Assembly: GCF_003935895.2 (NCBI RefSeq)
Contig: NZ_CP054058.1
Span: 806,001 to 870,000 of the forward strand
DNA length: 64,000 nt
Direction: 5' to 3'
Source: Scandinavium goeteborgense
GTDB taxonomy: Bacteria; Pseudomonadota; Gammaproteobacteria; Enterobacterales; Enterobacteriaceae
Positions 1 through 7,717 of this stretch are shown piece by piece. The notes under the pieces are model-generated. The model saw only the letters and a program-made list of their open reading frames with translations. It was not told the origin of the DNA and ran no database searches. Made by a program: the position numbers and the translations under genes. How positions within the stretch are numbered: the first letter of the stretch is position 1; every line of letters begins with the position of its first letter.

Positions 1-1088
1 CTGAGCGCGTCATCGACATCAGCATTAAACTTAGTCGAATCTGCCACCATATACAGCGTGCCGGTGCGTGCCAGCGCCGCTTTCACCGCCTGGGTCGACA
101 GCGAAGTTTTGTCGTTCACCTGGCAGGTGATGCACCAAGACGCGGTGAAGTTAACGAAAATGGCTTTGCCGTGCCCGCGCTGTTCCGCCACGGTTTGCGG
201 TGTCCATTTGATTGGCGCGGTGCTGGCGGTGGTTTCGGCGGTTTCAATCGGCTTCATCACGCTCGGGAGCGGCAGCAGAATCGCAACCAGCAGCGCGGCA
301 GTGACGGCGTACATCACCCGATAACCGCGTCCGGCGAGGTGCCGACGCTGGGCAATCCCATACAGCCAGGCGGCGAAACTCAGCGCCACCGACCCTGCCA
401 GCAGGGTGCCGAGTGCCGTGGTGCCAGCCTGTTGCGCCAACACCCACACCAGCCACGCAAACGCCCCCAGCATCGGAAACGCTAACGCATGTTTGAGGGT
501 ATTCATCCACGCTCCCGGGCGCGGCAGGCGTTTGGCCAACGCCGGGAACAGCGAAATCAGCGTAAACGGCGCGGCAAACCCCAGCGCCAGCGCAAAGAAT
601 ATCGCCAGCGCAACGGCTGGCGGCTGAACCAGCGCGTAGCCGATAGCGCTCGCCATAAATGGGGCTGAGCACGGCGTGGCGACGATAATCGCCAGCGCGC
701 CGGTCAGTGCCGAGCGCACAAACGCCCCGCGTCCGAGGGAAATTTCCCCCGCGCGCTGGAGCGATAAACCGACTTCAAAGACGCCAAGCAGATTGAGGGC
801 CGCGCCGAGAATCACCAGCGCCAGCAGGGCAATCACCAGCGGCGACTGAAGCTGAAAGCCCCAGCCAACCGCCGCGCCACCGGCCCGCGCCGCCAGTAAT
901 ATTCCGGCCAGCACCATCATGGTGACGATGACCCCAAGCAGGAAGCCGAGCCCTTCGCGGCGGGCGCTGGAGAGATCCCCGTCATGGCGGATCAGGCCGA
1001 ACGCCTTCAGCGAAATCACCGGGAATACGCACGGCATAAAGTTGAGAATAATGCCGCCTAAAAAGGCGGCGAACAGGGCGGTTAGCAT
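1..1088 (-). CDS. DsbD/ScsB-type thiol:disulfide transporter lacking an N-terminal periplasmic domain (3' end outside window)
   Basis: Reading the minus strand from the ATG at 1088 gives an open frame to the window edge (362 codons). It has a polytopic membrane domain with the two cysteines typical of the DsbD/CcdA electron channel: C20 in NFMPCVFP and C140 in ATPCSAPF. A thioredoxin-like domain follows, with CITC at residues 319-322. In this family, electrons pass from cytoplasmic thioredoxin through the membrane cysteines to a periplasmic CXXC. Classical DsbD and ScsB carry an additional N-terminal periplasmic domain. Here an in-frame TAG lies three codons upstream of the ATG, so that domain is absent. 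The gene starts 20 bp after the stop of the peroxiredoxin, so the two probably form an operon. The exact subfamily cannot be fixed because the 3' end is missing. Confidence 0.85.
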   Translation of the reverse strand, partial: MLTALFAAFLGGIILNFMPCVFPVISLKAFGLIRHDGDLSSARREGLGFLLGVIVTMMVLAGILLAARAGGAAVGWGFQLQSPLVIALLALVILGAALNLLGVFEVGLSLQRAGEISLGRGAFVRSALTGALAIIVATPCSAPFMASAIGYALVQPPAVALAIFFALALGFAAPFTLISLFPALAKRLPRPGAWMNTLKHALAFPMLGAFAWLVWVLAQQAGTTALGTLLAGSVALSFAAWLYGIAQRRHLAGRGYRVMYAVTAALLVAILLPLPSVMKPIETAETTASTAPIKWTPQTVAEQRGHGKAIFVNFTASWCITCQVNDKTSLSTQAVKAALARTGTLYMVADSTKFNADVDDAL

Positions 1089-1108
1089 AGCGCGTCTCTA
1101 TTTAGCTC

Positions 1109-1672
1109 TCAGGAGTGCGACTGGGCGTACTGTTTCACCGCATCCATGGTTTTCTGGATGTGGGCTTCCGGGTTGCGGTCGGTGTAGCTCAGCAGGATTT
1201 TGCCGTCCGGCGCAATCACAAACGAGGTGCGGTCAGACAGCGTTTTGCCGCCCATCTGCATTTGCGTCTGGTACTCCGCGGCGACTTTCGCGCCCGGATC
1301 GGCGGCGACAGTAAATTTGTCACGGCATTCCAGCTGGGAGAATTTCCCGACCTGATCAACGTTCCCGGCAGTGACGCCAATCACCGTCGCGCCCAGCTTT
1401 TTAAAATCATCGGTAGCTTCAGCAAAATCATGGGCTTCCAGCGTACAGCCTTTGGTGAATGCCGCCGGGAAGAAGTAGAGCACTACCGGACCTTTTTGCA
1501 GCGCCTGCTGCAAAGAGAAGGTCAGCGGTTTGCCCGCCAGCGCGCCTTGCAGTTGGAACGTGGGCGCCTGGGCACCCGCCGGAAGGGCGGCGTCGGCGTT
1601 GAACGCCATCAGCGAAAGGCCAAAGGCCGCGGCGGCGGTCAGCAGAGATAAGCGATGTTTCACAGCAATCAT
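1109..1672 (-). CDS. periplasmic PrxQ/BCP-type peroxiredoxin
   Basis: The product is 187 residues. A Sec signal peptide (hydrophobic stretch about residues 8-24, likely cleavage after NADA at 28) is followed by an AhpC/TSA thioredoxin fold. The peroxidatic cysteine is C76 in FTKGCTLEA, and a second cysteine, C116 in LECRD, could resolve it. Peroxiredoxins reduce hydrogen peroxide and organic peroxides. The signal peptide places this one in the periplasm, where it needs a membrane-derived reductant. The DsbD-like gene 20 bp downstream is the obvious candidate (inference). The start has an upstream TGGAG at 8-9 bp. The protein is not the cytoplasmic Bcp, which is shorter and has no leader. Confidence 0.88.
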   Translation of the reverse strand: MIAVKHRLSLLTAAAAFGLSLMAFNADAALPAGAQAPTFQLQGALAGKPLTFSLQQALQKGPVVLYFFPAAFTKGCTLEAHDFAEATDDFKKLGATVIGVTAGNVDQVGKFSQLECRDKFTVAADPGAKVAAEYQTQMQMGGKTLSDRTSFVIAPDGKILLSYTDRNPEAHIQKTMDAVKQYAQSHS

Positions 1673-1790
1673 GGTCAGCTCCAGTCACGTAGGGAAAAGG
1701 TCTTCTCCTATAGTTCGCTGGAGGTAATGAAAAAGTTACGCTGGAGTAAAAAAATAGTGGGCGAGGACGTTGGGATGCGGAAATAAACGT

Positions 1791-1818
1791 GTGCCGTCGG
1801 CATAAAAACCGACGGCAC
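1791..1818 (-). terminator. hairpin terminator downstream of the aldo/keto reductase
   Basis: This is a perfect 10-bp inverted repeat (GTGCCGTCGG / CCGACGGCAC) with an 8-nt loop, 16 bp beyond the stop of the minus-strand reductase gene. Reading minus, it is followed by a moderately T-rich tract (ACGTTTATTT), so termination is likely but not textbook. Confidence 0.6.
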
Positions 1819-1833
1819 AACGGGGGGAGTGAC

Positions 1834-2712
1834 TTAGTGCTGAGGTGCCTGTGGCAGGTTATTCAGCACGTCCAGCGCCTCTGACGGCAGCGTGAGCGCG
1901 GCGGCAGCGAGGTTCTCATTCAGGTGTCCGAGTGAAGATGTGCCTGGGATCAGCAGGATATTCGGCGAACGTTGCAGCAGCCAGGCCAGCGCGACCTGCA
2001 TTGGCGTCGCGTCGAGATTGGCCGCAATGTCGTTGATTTCCTGAGATTGCAGCGGCGAGAACCCCCCGAGCGGGAAGAACGGTACGTAGGCAATGTTCTT
2101 CGTCGCAAGGCTGTCGATCAGTGCGTCATCGTGACGGTTTGCCACATTATAGAAGTTCTGTACGCAGGCGATGTCGGTCATTTTCATGCCGTCTTCGACC
2201 TGTTTTGCGGTGACGTTGCTCAGACCGATATGGCGAATCAGGCCCCGGTCTTTCAGCTTAATCAGCGTTTCCAGCGGTTCTTCCAGCGAACCTTCTGCCG
2301 GGCCATGCACACTAATCATGCTGCGCAGGTTGACCACGTCCAGCACATCCAGACCGAGGTTACGCAGGTTGTCTTCGACCGCCTGCGTCAGTTCTGGCGC
2401 AGACAGCGCGGGCAGCCAGTTCCCTTGTTCATCACGACGGGCGCTGACTTTGGTCACAATGGTCAATTCTTGCGGGTACGGATGCAGCGCTTTTTTGATC
2501 AGCTGATTGGTCACGTGCGGGCCGTAGAAATCGGAGGTATCAATGTGGTTCACGCCGGCGTCGAGCGCAGCCTGCAGGACTTTAACCGCCATCTCAGGGT
2601 CTTTCGGCGGGCCAAATACGCCCGGACCGGCGAGCTGCATCGCGCCGTAACCCAAACGCCAGATTTCGCGATTGCCAAGAGTAAAGCTGCCGGACTGTTT
2701 AACGCTGGACAT
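1834..2712 (-). CDS. aldo/keto reductase related to YdbC (PdxI-type)
   Basis: The product is 292 residues with a complete TIM-barrel aldo/keto reductase fold. It aligns along its full length with E. coli YdbC, reported as a pyridoxal reductase. Shared blocks are RLGYGAMQLAGPGVFGPP at the N-terminus, NHIDTSDFYGPHVTNQ (catalytic Asp/Tyr), TIVTKVSARR (catalytic Lys) and PFFPLGGF. The position usually held by the catalytic His is Asn in DVVNLRS, as in YdbC. It is divergent enough from YdbC that substrate cannot be assigned. It sits alone on the minus strand with terminator hairpins on both sides, so it is probably monocistronic. Substrates of this family are small aldehydes, with NADPH as the usual cofactor. 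Confidence 0.85.
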   Translation of the reverse strand: MSSVKQSGSFTLGNREIWRLGYGAMQLAGPGVFGPPKDPEMAVKVLQAALDAGVNHIDTSDFYGPHVTNQLIKKALHPYPQELTIVTKVSARRDEQGNWLPALSAPELTQAVEDNLRNLGLDVLDVVNLRSMISVHGPAEGSLEEPLETLIKLKDRGLIRHIGLSNVTAKQVEDGMKMTDIACVQNFYNVANRHDDALIDSLATKNIAYVPFFPLGGFSPLQSQEINDIAANLDATPMQVALAWLLQRSPNILLIPGTSSLGHLNENLAAAALTLPSEALDVLNNLPQAPQH

Positions 2713-2793
2713 ATTAGTTTCCTCATAATGGCTTTAGCGGATAAGTGTAAACCGATTGCCTGAGGAAAGTGGGTAAGAAAGTTTAACTGAATG

Positions 2794-2813
2794 TGCGGCA
2801 GTCGCCTGCCGCA
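2794..2813 (-). terminator. hairpin downstream of yqeG
   Basis: A perfect 8-bp stem (TGCGGCAG / CTGCCGCA) with a TCGC tetraloop begins 8 bp after the yqeG stop codon on the minus strand. There is no strong U-tract, so it may act as an mRNA 3' end stabiliser as well as a terminator. Confidence 0.5.
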
Positions 2814-2820
2814 TCAGAGA

Positions 2821-4050
2821 TTAGCCGAAGAACATCACCGAGACGCAGAGCAAACCGACAATCAGGGTGATAAAGCTGCCGACCGAGCGATACGGCTTGA
2901 GGGCCGGGATCAGGTAGGTGGAGAGCGTTGGCATGATGAACAGGATCATCGCAATCAACGGGCCGCTGATGGCATAAATCATCGAGATGGCGTTCGGGTT
3001 AATGCAGCACACCACGAAGGTCAGGGTGGACACCAGCAGAATCGAGGTCGCGCGATTGAAGGCGCGGCTTTTACGAATGCCCGCCTGGTTCAACGTCGCC
3101 CGCACGATTTCACTCGCCCCTTCAATCACGCCAAAATAGGTGCCGAGGAACGATTTCGACATCGCCACAATAGCCACAATAATGCCGGAGACCGCCAGCC
3201 AGTGCGGCGCCGCAGGCATCATCGCCAGGGCAGAAAGAATCGTCACACCCTCATTTTTAGCGTTGGTGATGTAGCCTTCCGGAATCGCCAGCAGGCAGCT
3301 GATCACGAAGAACAGCACGCTCAGGCAGATGATGAGATAGGCAACCCGCATAATTTTTTTGCATTTATCCATTGCCTCATCGCCGAACTTTTCGCGTCTG
3401 TCGATGGCGAAAGTCGAGATAATTGGCGTATGGCTAAAAGCGAAAACCATCACGGGGATTGAGATCCACACCTGATGCAGTGTGTGAGGTGTGAACGTCA
3501 GCTGGCCGCTAAACATCGCCGGTTGCCAGGATCCAGTCAGATACAGCGACAGGAACAGGAAGTAGCCAATCAGCGGGAACACCAGGAAGCCCATCACTTT
3601 TAGCGTTGCGTGGCGGCCCATCAGGAAAATCAGGTTCAACACCAGCACCACCGCCAGACTCACCAGCATCCGCACGCCGAGCGTCACCGTTATATGCCGA
3701 GCCAGCTGTTCATTAAGGGAGTTGGTAATGGCGACCGCGTAAATCAGCACCACCACGAAGAAGGCGATGAAGTACAGGGCGGTGATCAGATTGCCGATTT
3801 TCTTGCCGTAGTAGTGGTTCACCGCGCCGGTGATCCCGACGTTGGCAGGCAAGTTAGCGGAGAGAATAAAACGACACAGCGCGCGGTGCGGCCAGTAGGT
3901 TAACGGCCACGCGACCAGGGCCGTAATCAGGAGCACCATCGCCCCTGCGGAGCCTAACTGAATCGGCAGGAACAAGGTGCCCGCACCTACCGCAGTGCCA
4001 TATAACGCGAAACTCCATAGGGTTTCGTCTTTTGACCATAATTTTGACAT
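2821..4050 (-). CDS. yqeG: YqeG, HAAAP-family amino acid transporter
   Basis: The product is 409 residues, identical in length to E. coli YqeG and alike throughout, for example WSFALYGTAVGAGTLFLPIQ at the N-terminus and SFLGTYFGVIEG in the second half. It belongs to the hydroxy/aromatic amino acid permease family, with eleven or so membrane helices in the inner membrane. Family members SdaC and TdcC carry serine or threonine with protons, and YqeG has been linked to serine uptake. A second HAAAP member, SdaC, is encoded at 57521-58807. The gene is divergent from yqeF across a 218-bp intergenic region, as in E. coli. Confidence 0.93.
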   Translation of the reverse strand: MSKLWSKDETLWSFALYGTAVGAGTLFLPIQLGSAGAMVLLITALVAWPLTYWPHRALCRFILSANLPANVGITGAVNHYYGKKIGNLITALYFIAFFVVVLIYAVAITNSLNEQLARHITVTLGVRMLVSLAVVLVLNLIFLMGRHATLKVMGFLVFPLIGYFLFLSLYLTGSWQPAMFSGQLTFTPHTLHQVWISIPVMVFAFSHTPIISTFAIDRREKFGDEAMDKCKKIMRVAYLIICLSVLFFVISCLLAIPEGYITNAKNEGVTILSALAMMPAAPHWLAVSGIIVAIVAMSKSFLGTYFGVIEGASEIVRATLNQAGIRKSRAFNRATSILLVSTLTFVVCCINPNAISMIYAISGPLIAMILFIMPTLSTYLIPALKPYRSVGSFITLIVGLLCVSVMFFG

Positions 4051-4202
4051 TTTTTGAATATTTAAACCGGATAACTAAAAAACAGCGGCGAGTTTACCTT
4101 ATTTCATTCAGGGCGGGGGAGAGAGAATTGGGGTTAGCCCTTTCAGGTAAAATGAATGTTATATGACAGGTATTTCCTTTGTGATAAAACTCACTTTTTT
4201 TA

Positions 4203-4230
4203 AACAATTACAATAATTGTTGATAACAAT
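4203..4230. promoter_or_regulatory. two overlapping palindromes in the yqeF upstream region
   Basis: AACAATTA-CAA-TAATTGTT at 4203-4221 has perfect 8-bp arms. It overlaps ATTGTT-GAT-AACAAT at 4216-4230, which has perfect 6-bp arms. They lie 39-66 bp before the yqeF start codon, just upstream of a TACTAT sequence at 4235-4240 that could be a -10 element. An operator for an unidentified regulator is likely. The sequence alone does not name it. Confidence 0.45.
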
Positions 4231-4268
4231 CCTCTACTATAGCGCTGATTATTTGCGCTGAGGTCGGG

Positions 4269-5450
4269 ATGAAAGACGTCGTTATCGTAGGTGCAGTTCG
4301 AACGCCCATTGGTTGTTTTCAGGGCGCACTGTCGCGCTTTACGGCAGTAGAGCTGGGAAGTGTGGTGGTGAAAGCGCTGGTGGAACGCACCGGACTGGAC
4401 CCTATGGAAGTGGATGAGGTGATCCTCGGACAGGTGCTGACGGCAGGCGCCGGGCAAAACCCTGCGCGGCAGTCCGCCATTAAAGGCGGTCTGCCCAATA
4501 CCGTTTCTGCGATAACCATCAACGACGTTTGCGGCTCGGGCCTCAAGGCGCTGCATCTGGCGACCCAGGCTATTCAGTGCGGCGAAGCCGATGTGGTGAT
4601 TGCCGGCGGCCAGGAAAACATGAGCCGCGCGCCGCACGTCTTAACCGACAGCCGCACCGGGGCGCAACTGGGTAACAGTCAGCTTCTCGACAGCCTGGTT
4701 CACGACGGGCTGTGGGATGCGTTCAATGATTATCACATGGGCGTGACGGCGGAAAACCTGGCGCGTGAATACGGCATTTCGCGTGAATTGCAGGACGCCT
4801 GGGCGCTCAGCTCGCAGCAGAAGGCACGACGGGCGATTGATTCCGGCCGTTTCCGCGATGAAATCGTACCGGTAGTCAATTTGCAGAAAAATGGGTTGGC
4901 TCAGGTGGTGGATACCGATGAGCAGCCGCGCACCGACGCCAGCGCCGAAGGGCTGGCGCGTCTGATGCCAGAGTTCGACATGCTCGGCTCGGTCACTGCG
5001 GGCAACGCATCGTCCATCAATGACGGCGCGGCGGCGGTGATGATGATGAGTGAATCCAAAGCGATGGCGTTGAATCTGCCGATTCTGGCGCGGATCCGCG
5101 CATTCGCCAGCGTCGGTGTTGACCCTGCGTTAATGGGCATTGCCCCGGTTTACGCCACGCGTCGTTGTCTGGAGCGTGTGGGCTGGCAGTTGAACGACGT
5201 CGATCTGATTGAAGCCAACGAAGCGTTTGCCGCGCAGGCGATTTCGGTCGGCAAAGTGTTGGAGTGGGATGAAACACGCGTCAACGTCAACGGCGGGGCG
5301 ATTGCGTTGGGCCATCCGATTGGCGCATCCGGCTGCCGTATTCTGGTCTCGCTGGTGCATGAGATGATCAAGCGCGATGCCCGCAAAGGGCTGGCCACGC
5401 TGTGCATTGGCGGCGGGCAGGGCGTGGCGCTGGCCGTCGAGCGCGATTAA
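4269..5450 (+). CDS. yqeF: YqeF, probable acetyl-CoA acetyltransferase (thiolase)
   Basis: The product is 393 residues, matching the usual thiolase length and E. coli YqeF. The acylated catalytic cysteine lies in NDVCGSGLKAL (about residue 88). The second active-site block NEAFAAQA and the C-terminal GGAIALGHPIGASG and CIGGGQG motifs hold the catalytic His and Cys. The reaction is reversible condensation of two acetyl-CoA to acetoacetyl-CoA. It belongs to the biosynthetic AtoB-like branch, and its physiological substrate is not established. An RBS (GAGGTCGGG) directly precedes the ATG. It is transcribed alone, divergently from yqeG. Confidence 0.93.
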   Translation: MKDVVIVGAVRTPIGCFQGALSRFTAVELGSVVVKALVERTGLDPMEVDEVILGQVLTAGAGQNPARQSAIKGGLPNTVSAITINDVCGSGLKALHLATQAIQCGEADVVIAGGQENMSRAPHVLTDSRTGAQLGNSQLLDSLVHDGLWDAFNDYHMGVTAENLAREYGISRELQDAWALSSQQKARRAIDSGRFRDEIVPVVNLQKNGLAQVVDTDEQPRTDASAEGLARLMPEFDMLGSVTAGNASSINDGAAAVMMMSESKAMALNLPILARIRAFASVGVDPALMGIAPVYATRRCLERVGWQLNDVDLIEANEAFAAQAISVGKVLEWDETRVNVNGGAIALGHPIGASGCRILVSLVHEMIKRDARKGLATLCIGGGQGVALAVERD

Positions 5451-5467
5451 CGTCTCCTTTCTCGATT

Positions 5468-5494
5468 GCCCGGTGGCGCTTCGCTGACCGGGCC
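5468..5494. repeat. REP-like palindrome
   Basis: TGCCCGGTGGCGCTTCGCTGACCGGGCC, just after yqeF, has the form of an enterobacterial REP (PU) sequence, with an imperfect stem joining GCCCGGT and ACCGGGC. Similar units occur at 44764-44790 and 55181-55210. Confidence 0.6.
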
Positions 5495-5613
5495 TAAAGC
5501 ATTCCCATTCATGTATTAACTCTCTGTTTTTAATCTTCTTTCTGTAATCACAGTGACGGGTTATAACCCCGGAACGTGATCGCTTTTGCATTTCTGATAT
5601 TTAAATGCAGAAA

Positions 5614-5634
5614 AAATGAAACGCTGTTTTATTT
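5614..5634. promoter_or_regulatory. KdgR operator upstream of kduI
   Basis: The 21-bp sequence AAATGAAACG-C-TGTTTTATTT is an almost perfect palindrome that matches the KdgR consensus (TGAAAC...GTTTCA type, A/T-rich flanks). It lies 93 bp before the kduI start, where KdgR repression would be expected. KdgR is an IclR-family repressor released by 2-keto-3-deoxygluconate. The kdgR gene is not in this window. Confidence 0.85.
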
Positions 5635-5665
5635 GCGATTGAAAAGACTCTGGCAGAGGACTAAG

Positions 5666-5704
5666 ATGGCCTCAACGGAAAAGCAAAACTGCTTTTCAAA
5701 ATGA
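5666..5704 (+). CDS. possible 12-residue leader peptide before kduI
   Basis: ATG at 5666 opens a 12-codon frame, [12 protein letters not shown], ending at TGA 5702-5704. An AGAGGA ribosome-binding sequence lies 5 bp before the ATG. The second half of the frame contains an 8-bp hairpin (GAAAAGCA-AAAC-TGCTTTTC, 5678-5697). The stop lies 22 bp before the kduI start. Whether it is translated is unknown. It may be a chance ORF in the leader RNA. Confidence 0.3.
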   Translation: MASTEKQNCFSK

Positions 5705-5726
5705 ATCACTCTTGCTGGAGGTTAAC

Positions 5727-6563
5727 GTGGACATCAGACAAAGCATCCACAGCGCGCACGCCAAAACCCTCGATACTCAGGGCCTGCGCAACGAATTTTT
5801 AGTTGAACAAGTATTTGTCGCAGATGAATACACGATGGTCTACAGCCATATCGACCGTATCATCGTGGGCGGAATTATGCCGGTCGCCAGGACCGTCTCC
5901 GTCGGTGGCGAAGTGGGCAAGCAACTGGGCGTCAGCTATTTCCTCGAACGCCGCGAGCTGGGCGTGATTAACATTGGCGGGCCGGGCACTATCACGGTCG
6001 ACGGCAAATGCTATGAAATCGGCCACCGCGATGCGCTGTACGTCGGCAAGGGGGCGAAAGAAGTGGTGTTCGCCAGCGTCGACTCGGCAAAACCGGCAAA
6101 GTTTTACTACAACTGCGCGCCAGCACACAGCACCTTCCCGACCAAAAAAGTGACGCCTGCCGATGTGGCACCGGTGACGCTTGGCGATAACCTCACCAGC
6201 AACCGTCGCACTATCAATAAATACTTCGTGCCGGACGTGCTGGAAACCTGCCAGCTCAGCATGGGCCTGACCGAACTGGATCCGGGCAATCTGTGGAACA
6301 CCATGCCGTGCCACACCCATGAGCGCCGGATGGAAGTCTATTTCTATTTCAACATGGCCGATGACGCGTGCGTGTTCCACATGATGGGACAGCCGCAGGA
6401 AACGCGCCATGTCGTGATGCACAACGAACAGGCGGTGATTTCACCGAGCTGGTCTATTCACTCAGGCGTAGGTACTCAGGCGTACACATTCATCTGGGGT
6501 ATGGTCGGCGAAAACCAGGTCTTCGATGATATGGACCACGTTGCTGTGAAGGATCTGCGCTAG
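5727..6563 (+). CDS. kduI: 5-keto-4-deoxyuronate isomerase (KduI)
   Basis: The product is 278 residues, the standard KduI length, starting at GTG 5727 with TGGAGG 5 bp upstream. A TTG at 5712 would add five residues and has no RBS. KduI converts 5-keto-4-deoxyuronate (DKI) to 2,5-diketo-3-deoxygluconate in unsaturated galacturonate and glucuronate breakdown. It is a cupin-fold zinc enzyme. The metal-binding block [11 protein letters not shown] (HxH followed by Glu) is intact near residue 195, and [11 protein letters not shown] is also conserved. It is followed 61 bp later by kduD, which takes the next step. The KdgR box at 5614-5634 suggests induction by pectin or uronate intermediates. Confidence 0.96.
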   Translation: MDIRQSIHSAHAKTLDTQGLRNEFLVEQVFVADEYTMVYSHIDRIIVGGIMPVARTVSVGGEVGKQLGVSYFLERRELGVINIGGPGTITVDGKCYEIGHRDALYVGKGAKEVVFASVDSAKPAKFYYNCAPAHSTFPTKKVTPADVAPVTLGDNLTSNRRTINKYFVPDVLETCQLSMGLTELDPGNLWNTMPCHTHERRMEVYFYFNMADDACVFHMMGQPQETRHVVMHNEQAVISPSWSIHSGVGTQAYTFIWGMVGENQVFDDMDHVAVKDLR

Positions 6564-6624
6564 GGCGCGGACAGCCAATAATCTTGCCTGTCCGAAACAG
6601 GCGCGAAATGAATAAGGACTTACT

Positions 6625-7386
6625 ATGATTCTCGATACTTTCTCACTGGCAGGCAAAGTCGCAGTGGTCACCGGCTGTGATACCGGTTTAGGGCAGGGCA
6701 TGGCGATTGGACTGGCGGAAGCGGGCTGCGATATCGTCGGCATTAACATCGTCGAGCCGACCGAAACGATGGAGCAAGTTACCGCCCGTGGCCGTCGCTT
6801 CCTGAGCCTGACCGCCGATCTGCGTAATATCGACGGCATTCCTCAGTTACTGGAGCGCGCGGTGACCGAGTTGGGTCATATCGATATTCTGGTCAATAAC
6901 GCCGGTTTGATTCGTCGTCAGGACGCGATTGAGTTCAGCGAGAAAGACTGGGACGACGTCATGAACCTGAATATCAAAGCCGTGTTCTTCATGGCACAGG
7001 CGGCGGCGAAGCACTTCATCAGCCAGGGCAACGGCGGCAAAATCATCAACATCGCCTCCATGCTCTCTTTCCAGGGCGGGATCCGCGTGCCGTCTTATAC
7101 CGCATCGAAAAGCGGCGTGATGGGCGTCACCCGTCTGCTGGCTAACGAATGGGCAAAACACGGCATCAACGTGAATGCGATTGCGCCGGGCTACATGGCG
7201 ACCAATAACACGCAAATGCTGCGCGCCGATGAACAACGCAGTGCCGAAATCCTCGACCGTATCCCCGCTGGCCGTTGGGGTTTGCCTTCTGATTTGATGG
7301 GGCCGGTCGTATTCCTGGCTTCCAGCGCCTCAGACTACATCAACGGTTATACCGTCGCGGTAGACGGCGGTTGGTTGGCGCGCTAA
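6625..7386 (+). CDS. kduD: 2-dehydro-3-deoxy-D-gluconate 5-dehydrogenase (KduD)
   Basis: The product is a 253-residue short-chain dehydrogenase, the full KduD length. The nucleotide-binding glycine motif is TGCDTGLGQG near residue 18, NNAG is near 89, and the catalytic Ser-Tyr-Lys set lies in IASMLSF and PSYTASKSG. It reduces 2,5-diketo-3-deoxygluconate with NAD(P)H to 2-keto-3-deoxygluconate. It follows kduI in the same orientation, in one KdgR-controlled operon, and a rho-independent terminator follows the stop by about 24 bp. In E. coli K-12 the next gene would be araE. Here a fepE-like gene takes that place. Confidence 0.96.
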   Translation: MILDTFSLAGKVAVVTGCDTGLGQGMAIGLAEAGCDIVGINIVEPTETMEQVTARGRRFLSLTADLRNIDGIPQLLERAVTELGHIDILVNNAGLIRRQDAIEFSEKDWDDVMNLNIKAVFFMAQAAAKHFISQGNGGKIINIASMLSFQGGIRVPSYTASKSGVMGVTRLLANEWAKHGINVNAIAPGYMATNNTQMLRADEQRSAEILDRIPAGRWGLPSDLMGPVVFLASSASDYINGYTVAVDGGWLAR

Positions 7387-7407
7387 GGCCTCAGGTTTTG
7401 AATCATA

Positions 7408-7435
7408 ACCCTGCTGAATGGCGGGGTTTTTTATA
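7408..7435 (+). terminator. rho-independent terminator of kduID
   Basis: AACCCTGC and GCGGGGTT pair around a short AAT-containing loop, followed immediately by TTTTTAT. This is a standard intrinsic terminator, 20 bp after the kduD stop. Confidence 0.8.
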
Positions 7436-7717
7436 TTCATTTGCGAAATATAATCGAGGCTAATTAATTAACGGAATTACGCGCACTTTCTTTCCCACCA
7501 CGCCCTTTTTCCTCTATGACGGAAAAATGCCAGTAATACAATTAAGCCTGTTAATCAACTACGTATTTGCGTAGGTGTCGCTCAGAGCCCAGAAAAGCAG
7601 GGTGCTAGCTCTGGAATAGGGTGCATTAGTGGATTTTCTGTAATTAAAGGTTTTCAGAAAATTCTTATAGGGATATATTGGATTAAAATTACCTCTCTAC
7701 ACAACGATCCTCACACT
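7436..7717. other. 282-bp non-coding leader region before fepE
   Basis: No gene was found. The region holds AAGCAGGGTGCTAGC at 7594-7608, reminiscent of the JUMPstart/ops element used by RfaH in front of polysaccharide operons, though its core differs from GGTAGC by one base. It also holds an inverted repeat ATTTTCTG / CAGAAAAT (7633-7640 and 7655-7662) that could be an operator. The A/T-rich stretch after 7660 (TTATAGGGATATATTGG) may contain the promoter. No Shine-Dalgarno sequence is obvious before the fepE ATG. Confidence 0.4.

Noticed and set aside
1115-1651. 178-codon plus-strand frame opposite the peroxiredoxin
   Set aside because: It is antisense to a well-recognised gene, without an RBS or family resemblance; G/C-rich codon bias leaves such shadow frames.
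4200-4637. 145-codon minus-strand frame across the start of yqeF
   Set aside because: Antisense to the conserved thiolase N-terminus, and crosses the promoter palindromes.
7594-7608. Definite JUMPstart/ops element
   Set aside because: Only a partial match with a changed core base; kept as a tentative note rather than a feature.
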